NCBI GenBank assembly: GCA_011526105.1
Contig: WYAZ01000161.1
Span: 1 to 64,000 of the forward strand
Length of the DNA stretch: 64,000 bases
From: Deltaproteobacteria bacterium
GTDB taxonomy: Bacteria; Myxococcota; Kuafuiibacteriia; Kuafuiibacteriales; Kuafuiibacteriaceae
Direction: 5' to 3'
Shown: positions 60,162-64,000 of the stretch, piece by piece
How the letters are laid out: every line of letters starts with the position of its first letter
Position numbering within the stretch: the first letter of the stretch is position 1
Program-made: the position numbers and the translations under genes
Notes under the pieces: model-generated
What the model was told of the DNA's origin: nothing
Database searches by the model: none
The model's input: only the letters and a program-made list of their open reading frames with translations

Positions 60162-62785
60162 TCGCCGCCGCACCGTCCGTCCTATTCGCTTGGGCGCTCG
60201 CCGCCACGCCCGGGGTCGAACTCGAGGTCGTCGTCTCGGACGGACTCGATCGGCTCGACGTGCGGTCGACCGAGACCTTCGTGCCCGCGAAGAACGCCGA
60301 GCACATCGAGTTGTTGCTCGCGGCGGAGCGATACCGAAGCGAACCCGATGTGCGGCCTTGGCAGGTGCGCGAGCTCTACCCGAGCACCTTCAGCCCCGGA
60401 GGTTTCGACTCGGTCTCGGTGGAGATCGAGGGCCAGGTTTGCCGGGCCTCGCCCGAGCTTCTGCCGGAGGGTGGGGCTGTGCTCCGGTGCCCGTTTTCGG
60501 TCGTGGCGGGTCGCGCGGTCACCGTTCACGCCCGCACCGAGGTGCGGGTGCCGGAGCGCTACGGGGTCTTTGGTCGGGTAGGGCGTCAGCTGACCCTGGC
60601 CGGAGGCTACTACCCGGAGGTTTCGAGCGAGGACCGTCCCCATCGCCGGACACATCGACTCAGGGTGTCGGTGCCCGGTGGATTTGTCGCGGTGCTCGGC
60701 GATCGTTGGTTTCCGCTGGGCGCGAGTCAAGGTCGTCGATCGCTCGAGGCCCAACTCGAAGATGTGGCGCAGGCGGTCTTGATCCTGCGGCCACCGACCG
60801 TGAGGCCGGTCTCGGTGTTGGACGGCGCCGCTCGCTTCGTCACCGGGCCAGGATCGAGCACGCAGCTTCGTTCGGAGTGGACGGTGGCGTTGTCGGAGAC
60901 GGTGACCGCCATGGAGGACGGGCTTCGGTTTCTCGCCGAGAACGGGGTGTGGAAAGCCACCTCGGAGCGACCGGTGGTCGTCGTCGAGACTCCGCTGCGT
61001 CATCACCTCGCGCAGGCGGTGGAAGGGGTGGTGCTCATCTCCGATCACGCCTTCCGTATGGTGCCGGTGGATCGCTTCCTGCGCTTTCATCGCTTTCCGC
61101 TGCTGCGGGAGTTGTTCGGGCTCGTGATGCGCGGCCAGCTCCAAGAGACCTCCGGCCACCGCCGTCACCTCGCGGAGGATGCGGCGGCAGCCTATTTGCT
61201 CGAGCGTTACGTCGCCGAGCGCTTCGGCGAGAAAGAGGATGCCTTCGACATCCTGAGTCCGTTTGCGTTCATCCCGTCCATCGACTCGATGCTGTATGCG
61301 CCCGACCTGCCCTTCGTCGAAGCCTACTTCCGGCTCGTGCGCGAGGACGATGCGCTCTTCGAGGACTTTGCGCAGTATCCCAAGCCGTCCCCGCGCGGCC
61401 GAATCCTCTACGAGAAGCTCGTGGACCTTCTGGGTCGGCCGCGGGCTCAGACGCACTTCGCTCGGGCGCTCTCACGCGGCACGCTGTTTCCCGCGCTCAC
61501 CGAAGCCTTGGGCGAAGAGAGCCAGATCTTCTTCGAGCAGTGGCTCGGTCCATATCCGAACGTTCGCTACGCCCTCGAGTCCTTCGGGAGCGCAGCCTCT
61601 CCGGAGCTTCCGAGCGGGCACGTGCGCGCCTTTGCCGTCGTCGAGCGCAGCGGCGACTCGGTGTCGGAACCGATTCCGGTGCTTTTTGAGGCCGAAGACG
61701 GGACATCGCGACTCGTGATCGCGCCGCCCTCCTTGGAGGTCCGTCGGACCGTGACCGCGACGCTCTCGGCGCCGCTGGATCTCGTGGAGATCGATCCCCA
61801 CGGTCGGCTGGCCGAGAGTCCGACCCTCGAGCTCTCTCAGCCGCGCCTCGACAACCGAAGCCGGCCGCGCTGGAGAATCCTCCTGAATAATTGGAACCTG
61901 CAGGTCGCGGCGACGGCGGGCCAGGTCAACACCGCGATCGATCTCGGTTTCGCCCGCCGCTACGACAACCGATGGCGACTCGGGCTACGCGCCGACTATC
62001 GACCCGACAGCATCTCGGGGACCTTGCGGGGCACCTACGGGTTCGGTCGAGCGGTGAACGCGAATCAGCTCGCGCACTGGTTGGGCGTCTCGCTCGCGGG
62101 TGGATATCTTCGGCCCGGATTCGCGGAACAGGTCGAGGATGGTTTTGCGACACAGGCCACCCTCTACTACGGCTACGACGGCCGGAGCTCTCCTTGGGCC
62201 CCACAGACCGCCTCGGCCGTGCGCCTCGCGGCGAGCTACAACCGCGTCTTTGGGGAGGCCCCCGGGACGTCGACGCCGGACTCCTTGTCCGTGAGCGCGC
62301 GCTTCTTGACGCAGCTCCGGCTCGATCTGCGGCACTTGATCTCCCTTCGGCTCTCGGCCTCCGCCTATCTGACGGGCGAACCGCGCTCGCAGCTCCTCTT
62401 CTCGGCCGGCGGCCGCGGGAACGTCCGCGGCTACGCGGTGGAGGACGACGTCGCCCGCCTTCGAGGGGTGGCGAGTCTCGAGTGGCTGCATCCCTTACTC
62501 CCGCGCTGGGAGGAGGACGGCTTCTTCCTCGCGTGGGTCAACGGCCTCGATGGGGCTCTCTTCGCGGATTTGGCGGTGATGGCGGACCGCTTTGAAGAGC
62601 TCGATGAGACCCCGGTGCTCGCGGACGTCGGTTATGGGCTCCGGCTCTACATCGACTACGGAGGCGTGCGGCCGGGGGTGCTGGCGGTCGAGTTGGCGTT
62701 TCCGCTCGTTCAGACTCGAAATCAGGACGCGCTGGGCCCCCCCGCTTTATACATCGACTTCACGCAATCCTTCCTCGCCTTTTGA
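60158..62785 (+). CDS. degenerate gluzincin-like domain fused to an Omp85-like beta-barrel
   Basis: The 875-residue protein has a short signal peptide (VLFAWALAATPG). Residues about 25-210 are beta-rich, resembling the N-terminal domain of M1 aminopeptidases. Residues about 250-480 are helical in M1 or basic-protease style, but the HExxH site is replaced by RFPLLRELFGLV, so zinc catalysis is unlikely. A strand-rich linker leads to a C-terminal barrel (about 575-875) with the Omp85-like loop RGNVRGYAVEDD near 754-765 and a terminal FTQSFLAF ending in Phe. The barrel assignment is good; the peptidase ancestry is less sure. Confidence 0.75.
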   Translation: MIAAAPSVLFAWALAATPGVELEVVVSDGLDRLDVRSTETFVPAKNAEHIELLLAAERYRSEPDVRPWQVRELYPSTFSPGGFDSVSVEIEGQVCRASPELLPEGGAVLRCPFSVVAGRAVTVHARTEVRVPERYGVFGRVGRQLTLAGGYYPEVSSEDRPHRRTHRLRVSVPGGFVAVLGDRWFPLGASQGRRSLEAQLEDVAQAVLILRPPTVRPVSVLDGAARFVTGPGSSTQLRSEWTVALSETVTAMEDGLRFLAENGVWKATSERPVVVVETPLRHHLAQAVEGVVLISDHAFRMVPVDRFLRFHRFPLLRELFGLVMRGQLQETSGHRRHLAEDAAAAYLLERYVAERFGEKEDAFDILSPFAFIPSIDSMLYAPDLPFVEAYFRLVREDDALFEDFAQYPKPSPRGRILYEKLVDLLGRPRAQTHFARALSRGTLFPALTEALGEESQIFFEQWLGPYPNVRYALESFGSAASPELPSGHVRAFAVVERSGDSVSEPIPVLFEAEDGTSRLVIAPPSLEVRRTVTATLSAPLDLVEIDPHGRLAESPTLELSQPRLDNRSRPRWRILLNNWNLQVAATAGQVNTAIDLGFARRYDNRWRLGLRADYRPDSISGTLRGTYGFGRAVNANQLAHWLGVSLAGGYLRPGFAEQVEDGFATQATLYYGYDGRSSPWAPQTASAVRLAASYNRVFGEAPGTSTPDSLSVSARFLTQLRLDLRHLISLRLSASAYLTGEPRSQLLFSAGGRGNVRGYAVEDDVARLRGVASLEWLHPLLPRWEEDGFFLAWVNGLDGALFADLAVMADRFEELDETPVLADVGYGLRLYIDYGGVRPGVLAVELAFPLVQTRNQDALGPPALYIDFTQSFLAF

Positions 62786-62838
62786 CGGAGGCCTGAGCGG
62801 GGAAGGAGGACCCGCCGCGCGCGTATGTCGTCTCGAAG

Positions 62839-64000
62839 ATGAGACCACCTACGCCTTCATCGCACAAAGCCGCCGCGCGCCTCTCTCTGCTCGTGTTCGG
62901 ACTCGTGGCGGTCGCGCCTGCACCTGCCGAGGCGACGAACACGCGAGTGTTCACCTTGGGCACGATGAACCGATTCATCATCGATGACGCGAATCGTTGG
63001 CTCTACCCGCACGTGATCACGCGCTACGGCCACCTGTTCTACGTCGAGCTCTTCGGGACCGCGCCCTCGGCGAGCGAGCCCGGTGATGACTCCCTGCGAG
63101 CGACGAACGACACGCCCGGGCTCTACGATGAGTTCGGGTCGGGCGGGGTCCCGGGTGGGGCGCTCACCGCGGCCGACTTCATGCCGGTTCAGAGCCGCGC
63201 CGGGGCGGGGGCCATCATCGGCCTCACCGATGATCTGTTCATGAGCTTTCACCTCTCGGACTATCAGAACCCCCTCGTCCGCGGATTCCTCGAGGGACCG
63301 GTGGCGACCGTCTCGGCGGGTAACCCGAACGATTTCCCATGGCTGGCCGGTCAGGCCGCGGTGCGACCGGTCTCGGACGCCAACCGGAAGATCGATGTTT
63401 TTGCCGCTTATCGTCTGCTCGACCTCGTCGACCTCGGACTCCTGTTTACCTACGGGTCCTCGAGCTTCAGCTACCGCGCCGACGCCACGGATCCGAACGT
63501 GCCGGTGGGTGCAGCCGAGCCCGATCAAGCCGCTCGCGCCGGCGATGACATCGGCTCCAGCGAGTTCCGCTTTCTGCTCTCGGCGGGCACGGAGATCTCG
63601 CCCGCGCTGGCGATCGACGCCGCGTTCGGGCTCGCGCTCCACACGCTCACCTATCGTCCCAACGGATTCACGAATCGACTCGAAGGCGGCAATGGCCTCG
63701 AGATCCAAGGTGATGCTCGCGCGATGATCGGACTCACCGAGTGGTGGGAGCTCATCCCCGCGCTCTCCATCCGGTCCGTCGGCTTCTCGGCCGCCGACCT
63801 CGCCAACTACACCTCCGGACTCGTCTACAACGACAACGGGGTGCCCACCCGCGAGCTGGCGAACATTACCGACGTGAGCGCGAGCGCCTTTCTGTTCGAC
63901 GCCGGCGTCGCAGCGCACATGCGCCCGGTCGACTTCGTCGACTTCTGGGGGGCGGTGGGCTTTCAGGCGATGTCGATGGGGTTCCGCTACGAGCACATCG
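62839..64000 (+). CDS. outer-membrane beta-barrel protein, cut by window end
   Basis: An open frame of 387 codons runs off the right edge. It starts with a signal peptide (KAAARLSLLVFGLVAVAPAPAEA), followed by TNTRVFTLGTMNRFI. The rest has alternating strands and Asp/Asn-rich loops typical of barrels (VFAAYRLLDLVDLGLLFTYG, FRFLLSAGTEISPALAIDAAFG, WELIPALSIRSVGF). No family recognised. It lies 53 bases after the barrel gene on the same strand. The C-terminus is not seen. Confidence 0.75.
   Translation, partial: MRPPTPSSHKAAARLSLLVFGLVAVAPAPAEATNTRVFTLGTMNRFIIDDANRWLYPHVITRYGHLFYVELFGTAPSASEPGDDSLRATNDTPGLYDEFGSGGVPGGALTAADFMPVQSRAGAGAIIGLTDDLFMSFHLSDYQNPLVRGFLEGPVATVSAGNPNDFPWLAGQAAVRPVSDANRKIDVFAAYRLLDLVDLGLLFTYGSSSFSYRADATDPNVPVGAAEPDQAARAGDDIGSSEFRFLLSAGTEISPALAIDAAFGLALHTLTYRPNGFTNRLEGGNGLEIQGDARAMIGLTEWWELIPALSIRSVGFSAADLANYTSGLVYNDNGVPTRELANITDVSASAFLFDAGVAAHMRPVDFVDFWGAVGFQAMSMGFRYEHI

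Overview
The window is GC-rich, gene-dense bacterial DNA, about 57 protein genes and two tRNA genes in 64 kb, with no rRNA, phage, insertion sequence or CRISPR array. Several traits point to Myxococcota, probably the Polyangiales/Sandaracinaceae side. They are an MglA-type small GTPase, eukaryotic-like Ser/Thr kinase and FHA signalling proteins, a CFI-box C-terminal sorting-type protein, many lipoproteins with LxxC lipoboxes, a lipoprotein with RDAG repeats, and frequent GTG starts joined by 4-base overlaps. This placement is inference; no 16S gene is present.

Layout. 0-10.7 kb: a DUF444 protein, then astA and glnD back to back (arginine catabolism and PII nitrogen signalling), an SH3-domain membrane protein, and a Ser/Thr kinase overlapping polyphosphate kinase. 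10.8-14.1 kb: a DinG-type helicase and pyrD. 14.1-16.3 kb: an MglA-like GTPase overlapping a PocR-domain histidine kinase. 16.3-21.8 kb: a conserved core block, pyrH-frr-uppS-cdsA-rseP-tsaB, lacking the dxr often found inside it. 21.8-26.9 kb: a small DUF465-like protein, a CFI-box/beta-barrel fusion, truA, rplM-rpsI with promoter and terminator, and convergent lipA. 26.9-31.5 kb: an intergenic cluster of four inverted repeats, dnaK, and a protein with three DsbA-like domains.

31.5-38 kb: a CPXCG zinc-ribbon protein, hypothetical proteins, a Memo-family protein coupled to a lipoprotein, tRNA-Leu(CAA), a short-chain dehydrogenase, a beta-propeller-like lipoprotein and tRNA-Ala(GGC). 38-48.4 kb, mostly minus strand: an outer-membrane protein-nadC-birA operon; an NtrC-type regulator with a lipoprotein, a YceI-like protein, a hydrolase-fold lipoprotein lacking its nucleophile, a degenerate FHA/AAA+ regulator and a deoxynucleoside kinase; and a subtilase with a membrane tail.

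48.5-64 kb: a three-gene operon of related zinc-ribbon/membrane proteins with no recognised function, an active/inactive M16 peptidase pair, a lipoprotein-FadL-like porin pair, an RDAG-repeat Cys-rich lipoprotein, a UbiB-family kinase, an EcsC-like protein overlapping a gluzincin-like/Omp85-like barrel fusion, and an outer-membrane protein cut by the window end.

The strongest candidates for undescribed biology are the zinc-ribbon trio (48518-50987), the CFI-box/barrel single polypeptide (22123-24099), the GTPase/PocR-kinase pair, the EcsC plus degenerate gluzincin-barrel pair, and the two pseudo-enzymes in the 43.5-46 kb cluster.
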